A stretch of DNA of 64,000 nucleotides from Plantactinospora endophytica (GTDB taxonomy: Bacteria; Actinomycetota; Actinomycetes; Mycobacteriales; Micromonosporaceae): positions 124,001-188,000 of the forward strand of contig NZ_BONW01000005.1 in assembly GCF_016862915.1 (NCBI RefSeq), in the 5' to 3' direction. The notes beneath the pieces were generated by a model. That model had not been told where the DNA came from, searched no databases, and worked only from the letters and a program-made list of their open reading frames with translations. This document shows, in pieces, positions 16,561 to 26,363 of the stretch (position 1 is its first letter; the number at the start of each line of letters is the position of its first letter). Both the position numbers and the translations under genes were made by a program.

Positions 16561-18237
16561 ATGGATCGCGGACGCGCGACGCGAAGCCGGCGCGGCACGG
16601 TCGGTCGGTGGAGTACCGCACAGCGGCGGGGAATCGCGATCGGCGTGTCGGTGGCGACCGTCGCCGGTCTGGCGGCGGTCACCTGGCCGGCGCTGGCCGG
16701 AGAGGACCCGCCGGGATCGGAGCGTACGCCGGCCGGGCCGTCTCAGCAGATCGTCGACGCGTTGGCCCGGGACCTGTCGCTGACCCCGGCACAGGCACGC
16801 GCCCGGCTGGAAAGGGAGCAGTGGGCCCGTGGCACCACGCAACGGCTGCGTTCCGAACTCGGAGCCGGTTACGGCGGCACCTGGCTCGCCGCCGACGGCA
16901 ACCAGTTGAACGTGGCGGTCACCGACCAGGCGGCTGCCGCCCGGGTACGCGCCGCCGGTGCCGAGCCGAAGCTGGTCAGCCGCAACGCGCGGCAGCTCGA
17001 CACGGTCAAGGCGAGCCTCGACCGGATCGCCGACGAGGCCACCCCGGACGTCGCCGGCTGGTTCGTCGACGTGTCGAACAACCGCGTCGTGGTACGCGCC
17101 CAGCCCGGTAGCGAGGCGGCGGTGCAGCGGTTCGTCAGGTCCAGTGGTGCACCGGCGAACGCGGTCACGGTGGTCCCCTCGACGGAGGCGCCGGTGCCGC
17201 TGATCGACGTACGCGGCGGTGACCCGTACCTGATCGACGGCCGGGCCCGCTGCTCGATCGGCTTCTCCGTCGTCGGCGGGTTCGTCACCGCCGGCCACTG
17301 TGGAGCGGAGGGCGCCACCACCAGCAGCCCGGACGGGGTGGCCCAGGGTGTCGTCTCGGCCTCCTCGTTCCCCGGTGACGACTGGGGCGTGGTGGAGACC
17401 AACGACGAATGGGTCCCGCAGCCGGTGGTGAACGACTTCGACGGTGGCACGATCGCCGTCGCCGGTGGGCAGGAGGCGCCGGTCGGCAGCTCGATCTGCC
17501 GGTTCGGTTCGACCACCGGCGCCCGGTGCGGTGTCGTCGAGGCGCTCAACGCCACGGTCGTCTACCCGGAGGGTACGGTCACCGGGTTGACCCGGACGAA
17601 CGTCTGCGCCGAGCCGGGCGACTCCGGTGGCTCGTGGATGTCCGGCGACCAGGCCCAGGGCGTCACCTCGGGTGGTTCCGGCGACTGCACGGTGGGTGGT
17701 ACCACCTTCTTCCAGCCGCTGACCGAGATCCTCGACGTCAACCAGCTCACCCTGGTCACCACCGCGAACGCCCCGGGAGCGCCGCCGGCCGACCCGCCGG
17801 CCGCCACCGACCCGCCCGCGCCGACCGACCCACCGGCCGCCACCGAGCCGCCGGCCGCCACCGAGCCGCCCGCGACCGAGCCGCCCGCCGCGACCGAGCC
17901 GCCGGCCGCGAGCCCGCCGCCGGGTTCGGAGTGTGCCGAGCACAAGGCGCTGAAGACCGCCACTCTCGGCGCCGGCCGTCGGCAGGTGCAGCCCGCCGGA
18001 CGGTACTTCCGGGCCGGGCACGGCCGGCAGAGCGGCTGCCTGGACGGCCCCGCCGGAGCCAACTTCGACCTGATCCTCCAGAAGTGGAGCCGGGGTGGCT
18101 GGCGGACCGTCGCCGTCTCCAACGGACCGACCGCCGACGAGCAGATCTCGTACAGCGGCAGCGCCGGGTTCTACCGCTACCGGGTCGAGTCCCGCCGTGG
18201 CGCCGGCGACTACACGCTCGGCTTCTCGGTGCGCTGA
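16561..18237 (+). CDS. Secreted streptogrisin/alpha-lytic-type serine protease (S1)
   Basis: A 558-residue chymotrypsin-fold protease. A signal sequence (hydrophobic 24-45, ending P-A-L-A) precedes an alpha-lytic-protease-type prodomain (about 60-210). The mature domain has H246 (T-A-G-H-C), D274 (D-D-W-G-V-V) and S355 (G-D-S-G-G-S), with cysteines placed as in streptogrisins. A Pro/Ala/Thr/Glu-rich linker of P-P-A-A-T-E repeats (405-452) leads to a C-terminal beta domain (about 455-558) resembling a bacterial pre-peptidase C-terminal domain. It is probably exported, self-activating by prodomain removal, and used for extracellular protein degradation. It stands alone, with the hairpin after RNase J upstream. 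Confidence 0.93.
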   Translation: MDRGRATRSRRGTVGRWSTAQRRGIAIGVSVATVAGLAAVTWPALAGEDPPGSERTPAGPSQQIVDALARDLSLTPAQARARLEREQWARGTTQRLRSELGAGYGGTWLAADGNQLNVAVTDQAAAARVRAAGAEPKLVSRNARQLDTVKASLDRIADEATPDVAGWFVDVSNNRVVVRAQPGSEAAVQRFVRSSGAPANAVTVVPSTEAPVPLIDVRGGDPYLIDGRARCSIGFSVVGGFVTAGHCGAEGATTSSPDGVAQGVVSASSFPGDDWGVVETNDEWVPQPVVNDFDGGTIAVAGGQEAPVGSSICRFGSTTGARCGVVEALNATVVYPEGTVTGLTRTNVCAEPGDSGGSWMSGDQAQGVTSGGSGDCTVGGTTFFQPLTEILDVNQLTLVTTANAPGAPPADPPAATDPPAPTDPPAATEPPAATEPPATEPPAATEPPAASPPPGSECAEHKALKTATLGAGRRQVQPAGRYFRAGHGRQSGCLDGPAGANFDLILQKWSRGGWRTVAVSNGPTADEQISYSGSAGFYRYRVESRRGAGDYTLGFSVR

Positions 18238-18362
18238 GCCGGCCGTGGGGTAGCCGACGGCACCCCGCGTGACGAGTCGAGGAACACCGGCCGGCGGGCT
18301 GAGTATCCGTACCCGGTCCGCCGGCCGCCCGGCTCGGTAGCCTTTGTCCCGGGAGGGCGGCA

Positions 18363-18761
18363 ATGGGCTACCGGCTGTTGGTCACACTGGTTCTGACGCT
18401 GCACTTCGGCTTCCTGGCCTACCTGGTGCTCGGCGGGTTCCTCGCCTGGCGCTGGCCGAGGACGATCTGGCTGCACCTCTGTGCCGCCGCCTGGGGCGTG
18501 CTGGTGATCGCCGCCCGACTGACCTGCCCGCTGACCTACCTGGAGCACTGGGCCCGGCGGCGGGCCGGCGACCGAGGCGTCGGGCAGGGCTTCATCGACC
18601 GCTACATCGAGGGCGTGATCTACCCCGAGCGGTACGCCGTACTTGCCCAGGTGCTGGTCGCGGTGCTGGTGCTGGTCTCCTGGGCCGGCCTCGCCCTTCG
18701 GTTCAGGGCAGTGCGGCCACGGCAGCCGCGAAGGCGACTCCGGTGGCGAGGGTCGCGTTGA
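18363..18761 (+). CDS. DUF2784 membrane protein
   Basis: A 132-residue protein with three predicted membrane helices (about 5-27, 34-54 and 95-115) and the conserved C-P-L-T-Y-L-E segment of DUF2784. The family has no known function. A G-G-A-G-G-rich ribosome site precedes ATG 18363. Its last 59 bases overlap the 3' end of the convergent YbjN-domain gene; the overlapping tail is an Arg-rich extension, so the two messages are complementary at their ends. Confidence 0.85.
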   Translation: MGYRLLVTLVLTLHFGFLAYLVLGGFLAWRWPRTIWLHLCAAAWGVLVIAARLTCPLTYLEHWARRRAGDRGVGQGFIDRYIEGVIYPERYAVLAQVLVAVLVLVSWAGLALRFRAVRPRQPRRRLRWRGSR

Positions 18762-20523
18762 CCAGTACGGCGAGTTGACCGGCGGCGACGCCGTGCTCCA
18801 GGTCCGTACTGACGTCGCCGGCCAGCACCAGCCCGCCCGCGCCGAGATCCTGCACGTACGCCTTCGGCAGCAGCCGGTCGTGGTTCCAGGCGTTGCAGAA
18901 CTCGTACGCCTCGGCGAGCCGCTCCGCCGGCAGCCGGCGTTCGGCCGTCACCCGGGCGTGCAGGATCTCGCCCCGGTCGCCCAGCCGCTGGAACTGGATC
19001 AGTGCGCCGCCCCACCGGCCGCCGACGACGCCCGCCGGACCCAGCACGTGCGGGTCCGCCCGCTCTCGCAGCACCTCGACGATCGCCGCCACGGTCAGCG
19101 GCCCGACCACCTCGACCCGCTCCTCCCCGCCCCACGGCACCACCGTCCCGCCGTCGACCGCGGTCCCGTCGTCGCCCACCGCTGCGCCGTCGAGCGGGTT
19201 CCGGCCGTCGAGCGGCGGGACCGTCACCGCCGACTCGTTCGGTGTCGGCAACGCGTCCGCCGTCGGCGTCGACGACGCATCGGGCGTTGGCGACGCATCG
19301 AGCGTTGGCGAGGTGTCGGGGGTTGGCGAGGTGTCGGGCGTCGGCGTCGCGTCGGGCGTCGGCCACTCGTCCAGCGTCGGCGACGCGTCCGCCGTCGGCC
19401 AGTCGTCGGGCGGCGGGTCGGGGGGTAGCGGCACCGGTCCGGGTACCGGGCGCTCGGCGAGCCAGCCGGCGAGTCGGCCGGACTGGTGGCTGGTCCCGTT
19501 GCGGGCGTCGAAGCGACCGGCCAGATCCTCGGCGGTGGCCGTCAGTTCGGTGCCGAGCGCGGTGACGGTGAGGTCGGCGGCGTGCCGCTCGGCGTACCCG
19601 GGGCGGTGGATCGGCTGCCGGGCGAACCCGGCCGCACCGGCCAACCGGCAGAGCAGTGCCCCGGCGGCGGCGAACTCCAGCGCCGACGCCTCGTCGTACG
19701 GGCGGTCCAGTTCCGGCAGGTGCCGGGCGAGGATGTCCAGCCCGCGCCGGTGGTGACCGGCCAGCGCACAGAACCGCAGGTGGTCGGCGAGGAGCGGAAA
19801 GCCGGCCCGTTCCCGTCGGTGCCGGTGGTAGGCGCGGACGTGGGCGTCGCCGGCGTCGGCGTACCGCCCCAGCCGCAGGTACGCCAACTGGACGGCGCCG
19901 AGCGCCCGCTCGGGCTGGTCGGGGCAGCGGACCGTGCCGGCGAGTACCGGCGCGACGATCTCGATCGCCTCGGTCCAGCGCCCCCAGCCGGTGAGCAGTC
20001 TCGCCTGGTCGGCCGGCTCACAACCGGCGCAGCCGCCGTGCGCGTCCCGGGGCGCGTCCCGCCACCGGGCCAGCCACCGTCGGGCGGTCGACTCGGCACC
20101 GACGTGGTCGGCGATCCGGCACCGCAGCGCGTACGCCGGTCGCCGGCTGTGCCCGGCGGAGCCGAGCCGCCGCTCCAGGTCGTCCAGGGCGGCCCCGGCG
20201 CGGGCCAGCCCGATCCGGGAGGTGCCGCAGACGGCAGCCACCGCCTCGTGGTGGAAGCGGCGCAGCCGGTGCGCGTCGGCGGAGTCGACCGTCCCCGGTG
20301 CCTGGTCGGCGGCGCCGAGGCACCACTGCACCGGCGGGAGCATCCGCCACGGGTCGACCTGCTGGTGCACCTCGACCAGGGCCAGCCGGGCCGCGACGCC
20401 GAGCCGCAGGTCCCCGGCGGCGTCGGCGTACCCGACGAGCCGGTCCAGTTCCGCGACCTTGGCCGCGTCGTCCGGCCGGTCCCGGGCGTCGGCGAGTGCG
20501 GCGAGCAACTCGTCCGGGGTCAC
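18703..20523 (-). CDS. Large protein with C-terminal YbjN domain and helical-repeat N-terminus
   Basis: A 606-residue cytoplasmic protein. Residues 1-375 are Ala/Leu/Arg-rich amphipathic helices resembling degenerate tetratricopeptide repeats. Residues about 385-470 are a disordered linker of near-repeats P-T-P-D-T-S / P-T-L-D-A-S. Residues 470-606 form a YbjN-type domain (I-L-H-A-R-V-T-A-E-R-R, Y-E-F-C-N-A-W-N-H-D-R-L-L-P-K-A-Y-V). YbjN domains have a type III chaperone-like fold; their role is unresolved. The next gene upstream encodes a second, stand-alone copy, so the two probably work together or arose by duplication. Confidence 0.75.
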   Translation of the reverse strand: MTPDELLAALADARDRPDDAAKVAELDRLVGYADAAGDLRLGVAARLALVEVHQQVDPWRMLPPVQWCLGAADQAPGTVDSADAHRLRRFHHEAVAAVCGTSRIGLARAGAALDDLERRLGSAGHSRRPAYALRCRIADHVGAESTARRWLARWRDAPRDAHGGCAGCEPADQARLLTGWGRWTEAIEIVAPVLAGTVRCPDQPERALGAVQLAYLRLGRYADAGDAHVRAYHRHRRERAGFPLLADHLRFCALAGHHRRGLDILARHLPELDRPYDEASALEFAAAGALLCRLAGAAGFARQPIHRPGYAERHAADLTVTALGTELTATAEDLAGRFDARNGTSHQSGRLAGWLAERPVPGPVPLPPDPPPDDWPTADASPTLDEWPTPDATPTPDTSPTPDTSPTLDASPTPDASSTPTADALPTPNESAVTVPPLDGRNPLDGAAVGDDGTAVDGGTVVPWGGEERVEVVGPLTVAAIVEVLRERADPHVLGPAGVVGGRWGGALIQFQRLGDRGEILHARVTAERRLPAERLAEAYEFCNAWNHDRLLPKAYVQDLGAGGLVLAGDVSTDLEHGVAAGQLAVLVNATLATGVAFAAAVAALP

Positions 20524-20601
20524 CCGGCCGCCCCGCTGGGCTGGGTCATCGACGGGATCTCCCTCTCGCGGGTCGAGCCGGCTGGCCGGGAGTGAGTTTA
20601 C

Positions 20602-21066
20602 TCAGGGTCGCAGCTCCGCCACGGCGGCGCACATCTGTCGGCCGGTCGAGATGCCGCAGTCGAGCAACTGGTCGAGCTGCCGCACGGTGACCCCGCGCGC
20701 CAGGTCGGTGACCACCTCACCGCAGACCCGGGCACTTCCGTCGTCGTTGACGTGCACGAACGCCTTGGGCCAGAGCCGGTCCCGGTTCCAGGCGTTGCAG
20801 AACGCGTACAGCAGCGGTACGTCGTCGACGGAGAACCGGCTCGCCGCCATCGTCCGGACCTGGAGGATCGCGCCGGCCTCGCCGAGCCGGAGGAAGTAGA
20901 CCAGGTTGCCGTCCCAACTGCCGACCAGGTCACCGTCCGGATCGGTGTAGCAGGTGTGGCCCCGGCCGCCGAGCACGTTGGCGAGCAGGTCGTGGGTCAG
21001 CGGTCGCAGGCGCTGCGGCCGGCCGCCGGACCGGTCCGCCGCGTCCACGAAGTCCGGTACGGGCAT
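20602..21066 (-). CDS. YbjN-domain protein
   Basis: A 154-residue single-domain YbjN protein. It shares with the C-terminus of its downstream neighbour the segments G-N-L-V-Y-F-L-R-L-G-E-A-G-A-I-L-Q-V-R, Y-A-F-C-N-A-W-N-R-D-R-L-W-P-K-A-F-V, and V-V-T-D-L-A-R-G-V. A GGAGGGAAC ribosome site precedes ATG 21066. The spacing of 78 bp to the 606-residue paralogue on the same strand suggests one transcript. Function unknown; family members have been proposed as regulators or chaperones. Confidence 0.82.
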   Translation of the reverse strand: MPVPDFVDAADRSGGRPQRLRPLTHDLLANVLGGRGHTCYTDPDGDLVGSWDGNLVYFLRLGEAGAILQVRTMAASRFSVDDVPLLYAFCNAWNRDRLWPKAFVHVNDDGSARVCGEVVTDLARGVTVRQLDQLLDCGISTGRQMCAAVAELRP

Positions 21067-21282
21067 GCGGTTCCCTCCTGGACGGCTCCGGCTCGGCCCG
21101 GAACGGTTCGCCCGGAATGGTAGGACCGCTGCGGTCGGTACCCGGACGCCCGGGTGGCCGTCGGCGCGGGTCGCCGGGGGACGCCGGTGCGGCGCCCACC
21201 GGGTGTGATCCGTAAGGTCGCTGGTCAGACACGACCCGCAAAAGCGGGGAATCCTCAGCGCACGCCGCTAACGTGTGAACTT

Positions 21283-23757
21283 ATGGCGGGCCGTGCCTCC
21301 TCTCAGGCGAACCGGCGCCGGAGCGGGGCGACCACCCGCACCGGCGGTACTCGGGCGGGCAACACCCGGGGACGACAGCCGGCCAAGGGCCGGGCTGCGG
21401 CCGTACGCCGGCCACCTCGGACCAGTCCGGCGGCGTTCGTCGGCCGGGCGATCGGGGCGACCTGGATGGGGCTGGCGCACAGCGTCGGCTGGGCCATGCG
21501 GGCGGCCGGGCGACAGGCGGCGACCGCCCGCGACCTCGACCCGGAACACCGCCGGGACGGCGCCGGCCTGCTCCTGCTCGGGCTGGCCATCCTCAGCGCC
21601 GTGGCGGTCTGGTTCTCCTCGGCCGGCCCGGTGGGCGGCCGACTCGCCGACACCATCCGGCTGTTCTTCGGCGCGATCTCCATCGTGCTGCCGGTGCTGC
21701 TGCTGATCGGTTCGGTCCGGCTGATGCGGGCGCCGGCCGAGCCGGAGCACCGGGGGCGGGGGCTGGTCGGCTGGACGGCGCTGATCGTCGGGACCGCCGC
21801 CCTGCTGCACATCGGGCAGCATCCGGCGAGCAACAGGGAGCGGGACTACGCCGGTGGCCTGATCGGGGCCGGTGTCGGCGGGCCGCTGGAGAGCGCGGTC
21901 AGTGCCTGGGTGGCCGTACCGGCGCTGGTGCTGCTGCTGCTGTTCGGGCTGCTGGTGGTGACCGCGACCCCGCTGAACAAGGTTCCGGAGCGGCTCGGTC
22001 TGCTGGCCGGTGCGGTGCTGGGCCGGCCGGAGTCCGACGAGGACGAGGAGGAGCCGGAGTCGGCGCGCGGCAGCGAGAACCGCCGGCCGGCACGTCGCCG
22101 TCCGATGCCCCGGCCGGAGCCGGTCGACGACGAGGCCGGGTACGAGATCGACACCCCGGCGCACGAGGATGTGCCGCTGCCACGTCGGCCGAAGGGGAAG
22201 GTACCGGCCGCCCGGAAGGCGCCGGAGCCGCCGGAGCACTCCCCGGCACCGACCCGGGCGGAGCAGTTGGCGATCACCGGGCTGGCCGGCGACTACACCC
22301 TGCCCCCGGCCAACCTGCTGCGTCCCGGCGGTGCGCCGAAGAGCCGCAGCCGGGCCAACGACGAGGTGATCGCCGCGCTGACCGGCGTCTTCGAGCAGTT
22401 CGACGTGGACGCGGCGGTCACCGGCTTCACCCGTGGCCCGACGGTCACGCGCTACGAGGTCGAGCTGGGCCACGGCGTCAAGGTGGAGCGGATCACCCAG
22501 CTCTCCCGCAACATCGCGTACGCGGTGAAGTCGCCGGACGTACGGATCCTGAGCCCGATCCCGGGCAAGAGCGCGGTCGGGGTGGAGATCCCGAACAGCG
22601 ACCGGGAGGACGTGGCGCTCGGCGACGTGCTCCGCTCGCGGGCGGCGACCGGGGACCACCATCCGATGCTGGTGGCGCTCGGCAAGGACATCGAGGGCGG
22701 CTTCGTGGTCGCCAACCTCGCCAAGATGCCGCACATCCTGATCGCCGGGGCGACCGGTGCCGGCAAGTCGAGCTGCCTCAACAGCCTGCTCGTCTCCATC
22801 CTGGCCCGAGCAACCCCGGACGAGGTGCGGCTGCTGCTGATCGACCCGAAGCGGGTCGAGATGACCCACTACGAGGGGATTCCGCACCTGGTCACGCCGA
22901 TCGTGACCAACCCGAAGAAGGCGGCGGACTCGCTGGACTGGGTGGTCCGCGAGATGGACATGCGCTACGACGACCTGGCCGCCGCCGGGGTACGGCACAT
23001 CGACGACTACAACCGGAAGGTACGTGCCGGCCAGATCAAGCCGCCGCCCGGCAGCGAGCGGGAGATCCGGCCGTACCCGTACCTGCTGGTGATCGTGGAC
23101 GAGTTGGCCGACCTGATGATGGTCGCGCCGCGCGACGTGGAGGACTCGGTCGTCCGGATCACCCAGCTCGCCCGGGCCGCCGGCATCCACCTGGTGCTGG
23201 CCACCCAGCGCCCGTCGGTCGACGTGGTGACCGGTCTGATCAAGGCGAACGTGCCGTCCCGGCTCGCCTTCGCCACCTCGTCGCTGGCCGACTCCCGGGT
23301 CATCCTGGACCAGCCGGGCGCGGAGAAGCTGATCGGCCGGGGCGACGGGCTGTTCCTGCCGATGGGCGCCTCCAAGCCGGTACGCATCCAGGGCGCCTGG
23401 GTCACCGAGGGCGAGATCGAGGACATCGTCAAGTTCTGCAAGAAGCAGCGGGAGCCGGAGTTCCGACCCGACGTGCTCACCCCGGCGCAGGACACCAAGA
23501 AGAAGGTCGACGAGGACATCGGCGACGACCTCGACCTGCTGGTGCAGGCGATCGAGCTGGTGGTCACCTCGCAGTTCGGCTCGACCTCGATGCTCCAGCG
23601 CAAGCTGCGGGTCGGGTTCGCCAAGGCCGGCCGGCTGATGGACCTGATGGAGACCCGGGGCATCGTCGGGCCGTCCGAGGGCTCGAAGGCCCGTGACGTG
23701 CTGGTCAAGCCGGACGAGCTGGAGGAGGCGCTGGCGGCGCTCCGCCCGGAGGACTGA
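21283..23757 (+). CDS. ftsK: DNA translocase FtsK/SpoIIIE
   Basis: An 824-residue septal DNA pump that clears chromosomes during division and sporulation. A basic N-terminus is followed by four membrane helices (about 95-230), an acidic/Pro-rich linker, and the motor. The motor carries Walker A G-A-T-G-A-G-K-S (489-496, K495) and Walker B with D606/E607 (V-I-V-D-E-L-A-D-L-M). The C-terminal gamma winged helix (about 745-824; Q-F-G-S-T-S-M-L-Q-R-K-L-R-V-G-F-A-K-A) reads KOPS-like polarity signals. Start ATG 21283 is chosen because the upstream in-frame extension shows no ribosome site and is not FtsK-like. Confidence 0.97.
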   Translation: MAGRASSQANRRRSGATTRTGGTRAGNTRGRQPAKGRAAAVRRPPRTSPAAFVGRAIGATWMGLAHSVGWAMRAAGRQAATARDLDPEHRRDGAGLLLLGLAILSAVAVWFSSAGPVGGRLADTIRLFFGAISIVLPVLLLIGSVRLMRAPAEPEHRGRGLVGWTALIVGTAALLHIGQHPASNRERDYAGGLIGAGVGGPLESAVSAWVAVPALVLLLLFGLLVVTATPLNKVPERLGLLAGAVLGRPESDEDEEEPESARGSENRRPARRRPMPRPEPVDDEAGYEIDTPAHEDVPLPRRPKGKVPAARKAPEPPEHSPAPTRAEQLAITGLAGDYTLPPANLLRPGGAPKSRSRANDEVIAALTGVFEQFDVDAAVTGFTRGPTVTRYEVELGHGVKVERITQLSRNIAYAVKSPDVRILSPIPGKSAVGVEIPNSDREDVALGDVLRSRAATGDHHPMLVALGKDIEGGFVVANLAKMPHILIAGATGAGKSSCLNSLLVSILARATPDEVRLLLIDPKRVEMTHYEGIPHLVTPIVTNPKKAADSLDWVVREMDMRYDDLAAAGVRHIDDYNRKVRAGQIKPPPGSEREIRPYPYLLVIVDELADLMMVAPRDVEDSVVRITQLARAAGIHLVLATQRPSVDVVTGLIKANVPSRLAFATSSLADSRVILDQPGAEKLIGRGDGLFLPMGASKPVRIQGAWVTEGEIEDIVKFCKKQREPEFRPDVLTPAQDTKKKVDEDIGDDLDLLVQAIELVVTSQFGSTSMLQRKLRVGFAKAGRLMDLMETRGIVGPSEGSKARDVLVKPDELEEALAALRPED

Positions 23758-23866
23758 CCGGGGCGATTCGCCCTAGCCTGGGAGGGTGGCGAGTCTGGCG
23801 GACCTGGAGCCCGGCCGCGATGGCAGCCGCCGTGGCGGGGCGTCCCGGCCCTCCCGGTACCCTCGG

Positions 23867-25375
23867 ATGGTGTCTGCCACATCCTCCTCCTCGACCGCCG
23901 GCCGCCGTGTCGCGCTGCTCACCCTCGGCTGTGCCCGTAACGAGGTCGACTCGGAGGAGTTGGCCGCCCGGCTGCACGCCGACGGCTGGCAGGTGACCAC
24001 CGACGGCGAGGGCGCCGACGTGGTGCTGGTCAACACCTGCGGTTTCGTGGAGAAGGCCAAGCAGGACTCGATCCAGACGCTGCTGGCCGCCGCCGACACC
24101 GGCGCCAAGGTGGTGGCGGCCGGCTGCATGGCCGAACGGTACGGCCGGGAGCTGGCCGACGGCATGCCCGAGGCCGGCGCCGTGCTCAGCTTCGACGACT
24201 ACCCCGACATCTCCGCCCGGCTGGACGAGGTGCTGGCCGGGAAGCAGATCGAGGCGCACGTCCCCCGGGACCGCCGCGAACTGCTGCCGTTGACCCCGGT
24301 GGCCCGGCGCGGCGGCGCGGTCGTGGTGCCGGGGCACGGCGACACGGCCCGCCCGGCCGGCGGCACCCTGCTGGCCGACGAGCACACCCCGGCGCACCTG
24401 CGCCCGGTGCTGCGGCACCGGCTGGACTCCGGCCCGGTCGCCTCGCTGAAACTGGCCAGCGGCTGTGACCGGCGCTGCGCCTTCTGCGCCATCCCGGCGT
24501 TCCGGGGCGCCTTCGTCTCGCGTACCCCGGACGAGCTGCTCGCCGAGGCGGAGTGGCTGGCCCGCTCCGGTGTCCGGGAGTTGGTGCTGGTCAGCGAGAA
24601 CTCCACCTCGTACGGCAAGGATCTCGGCGACCCCCGGCTGCTGGAGAAGCTGCTGCCGCAGCTCGCCGCCGTCGACGGCATCGTCCGGGTGCGGGCCAGT
24701 TACCTCCAGCCGGCGGAGACCCGGCCGGGGCTGGTCGAGGTGATCGCCACCACACCGGGCGTCGCGCCCTACTTCGATCTCTCGTTCCAGCACTCCAGCG
24801 AGGCGGTACTGCGCCGGATGCGCCGGTTCGGCTCGACCGACCGGTTCCTCGAACTGCTCGCCTCGGTCCGGGAGTTCGCGCCCGACGCCGGGGCGCGGAG
24901 CAACGTCATCGTCGGTTTCCCCGGCGAGACCAAGGCGGACGTGCAGGAGTTGGAGCGGTTCCTCGGCGCTGCCCGGCTCGACGCGATCGGCGTCTTCGAC
25001 TACAGCGACGAGGACGGCACCGAGGCGGCCACGCTGTCCGGCAAGGTGTCGTCGGCGACGGTCAAGCGGCGCTACGACCGGCTCTCCGCGCTCGCCGACG
25101 AGCTGTGCTCGCAGCGGGCGGAGGAGCGGCTCGGTTCCGTGGTCGAGGTGCTTGTCGACTCGGTGGACGACGGCGTGGTGGAGGGCCGGGCGGCCCACCA
25201 GGCGCCGGAGGTGGACGGCTCGACCACCCTGGTCGCCCCGGACGGCGGCGGGGTCGACCTGGCCGCGTTACGTCCCGGCGACCTGGTCCGGGCCGTTGTC
25301 ACCGGGACCGAGGGCGTGGACCTGGTGGCCGTACCGGAGGAGATGGTTTCGGCGGCGCCGCGTGGGGCGGGGTGA
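23867..25375 (+). CDS. rimO: Ribosomal protein S12 methylthiotransferase RimO
   Basis: A 502-residue radical-SAM enzyme that methylthiolates the conserved aspartate of ribosomal protein S12. The UPF0004 domain carries three cluster cysteines, C22 ([11 protein letters not shown]), C58 (N-T-C-G-F-V) and C87 (A-G-C-M-A-E-R-Y). The radical SAM motif C-x3-C-x2-C is at C200, C204 and C207. A C-terminal TRAM domain is present. L-G-C-x-R-N-x-V-D-S-E favours RimO over the tRNA enzyme MiaB. ATG 23867 is favoured over upstream frame extension. The gene follows ftsK by 109 bp and precedes pgsA. Confidence 0.95.
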   Translation: MVSATSSSSTAGRRVALLTLGCARNEVDSEELAARLHADGWQVTTDGEGADVVLVNTCGFVEKAKQDSIQTLLAAADTGAKVVAAGCMAERYGRELADGMPEAGAVLSFDDYPDISARLDEVLAGKQIEAHVPRDRRELLPLTPVARRGGAVVVPGHGDTARPAGGTLLADEHTPAHLRPVLRHRLDSGPVASLKLASGCDRRCAFCAIPAFRGAFVSRTPDELLAEAEWLARSGVRELVLVSENSTSYGKDLGDPRLLEKLLPQLAAVDGIVRVRASYLQPAETRPGLVEVIATTPGVAPYFDLSFQHSSEAVLRRMRRFGSTDRFLELLASVREFAPDAGARSNVIVGFPGETKADVQELERFLGAARLDAIGVFDYSDEDGTEAATLSGKVSSATVKRRYDRLSALADELCSQRAEERLGSVVEVLVDSVDDGVVEGRAAHQAPEVDGSTTLVAPDGGGVDLAALRPGDLVRAVVTGTEGVDLVAVPEEMVSAAPRGAG

Positions 25376-25472
25376 CCCGGGTGACTGTGACGGTCCTGCC
25401 GAGGGCCTGTCCGGGGTACGTCGGCGCCGTCGTGCTGACCTGGCCGACCCTGCGCGACGTCGGGACGCGGTC

Positions 25473-26183
25473 GTGACCGAGGCGGCGGATTCGGTACCGG
25501 CCGCAGCGGGTGTGCCGATGCCGGCCGGCGGGGGCGAGTCGGCGGCGACCGCCAAGCCGGGCACCGGGGTGGCGGCCGAGTCGACCCGGCCGGGGGCGGG
25601 CGACGACTCCGCGCCGTCCGGGCGGGTCGGTCCGGTCCCGGTGGTCAACGCGGCCAACGGGCTGACCGCGCTCCGGCTGGCGCTGGTACCCGTCTTCGTC
25701 GGGCTGGTGGTCAGCTCCGAGATGGTGCACTCCGGCTGGCGGGTGGCCGCCTGCCTGACCTTCGCGTTCGCCTCGATGACGGACCTGGTCGACGGGTGGA
25801 TCGCCCGACGCTGGGCGCTGGTCACCTCGTTCGGCAAGGTGGCCGACCCGATCGCCGACAAGGCGCTGACCGGTACCGCCCTGGTTTTGTTGTCCTGGTA
25901 TGACCGGATACCCTGGTGGATCACCGTACTCATCCTGGTTCGTGAGTTCGGCATCACCCTGATGCGGTTCTGGGTGATCAGGTACGGCGTCATCGCGGCC
26001 AGCCGGGGCGGCAAGGCCAAGACGGCGGTGCAGATCCTGGCCATCGTCTGGTACCTGTGGCCGGTGCCGGAGAGTGCGGCCGGTGTCGGGCCGTGGATCC
26101 TCGCCGTGGCCGTCGTGGTGACCGTGGTCACCGGGCTCGACTACGTGGTCCGGGCACTGCGGCTGCGGCGTCCGGCCCGCTGA
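25473..26183 (+). CDS. pgsA: CDP-diacylglycerol-glycerol-3-phosphate 3-phosphatidyltransferase
   Basis: A 236-residue membrane enzyme of phosphatidylglycerol synthesis. The CDP-alcohol phosphatidyltransferase motif D-x2-D-G-x2-A-R-x8-G-x3-D-x3-D is complete: D104, D107, G108, A111, R112, G121, D125, D129. Six membrane helices follow a disordered 55-residue N-terminus rich in Ala/Gly/Pro. The start is set at GTG 25473; a later internal start would also keep the catalytic domain. In mycobacteria a PgsA paralogue likewise sits next to clgR and pspA, supporting the same envelope-related cluster. Confidence 0.93.
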   Translation: MTEAADSVPAAAGVPMPAGGGESAATAKPGTGVAAESTRPGAGDDSAPSGRVGPVPVVNAANGLTALRLALVPVFVGLVVSSEMVHSGWRVAACLTFAFASMTDLVDGWIARRWALVTSFGKVADPIADKALTGTALVLLSWYDRIPWWITVLILVREFGITLMRFWVIRYGVIAASRGGKAKTAVQILAIVWYLWPVPESAAGVGPWILAVAVVVTVVTGLDYVVRALRLRRPAR

Positions 26184-26363
26184 CCGGTCCGACCGGTCGG
26201 CGTCCGGCGCGTTGACCGGTCCCGACCGGGCCGCGCACCCCGCGACCGCCGCTCGACACGCCGGCACCCGGGCCCGACCGGGGACCGGGGGCGACCGTCG
26301 ACATGCCGATGGCCAGGCTGGACCGGAACCCGGACACCGCCGGAGACCGGAGGAGGAGGACCG

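Noticed and set aside
16279-18363. A 694-codon minus-strand frame opposite the S1 protease
   Set aside because: Shadow of the protease gene; Arg/Gly/Asp-rich without recognisable domains.
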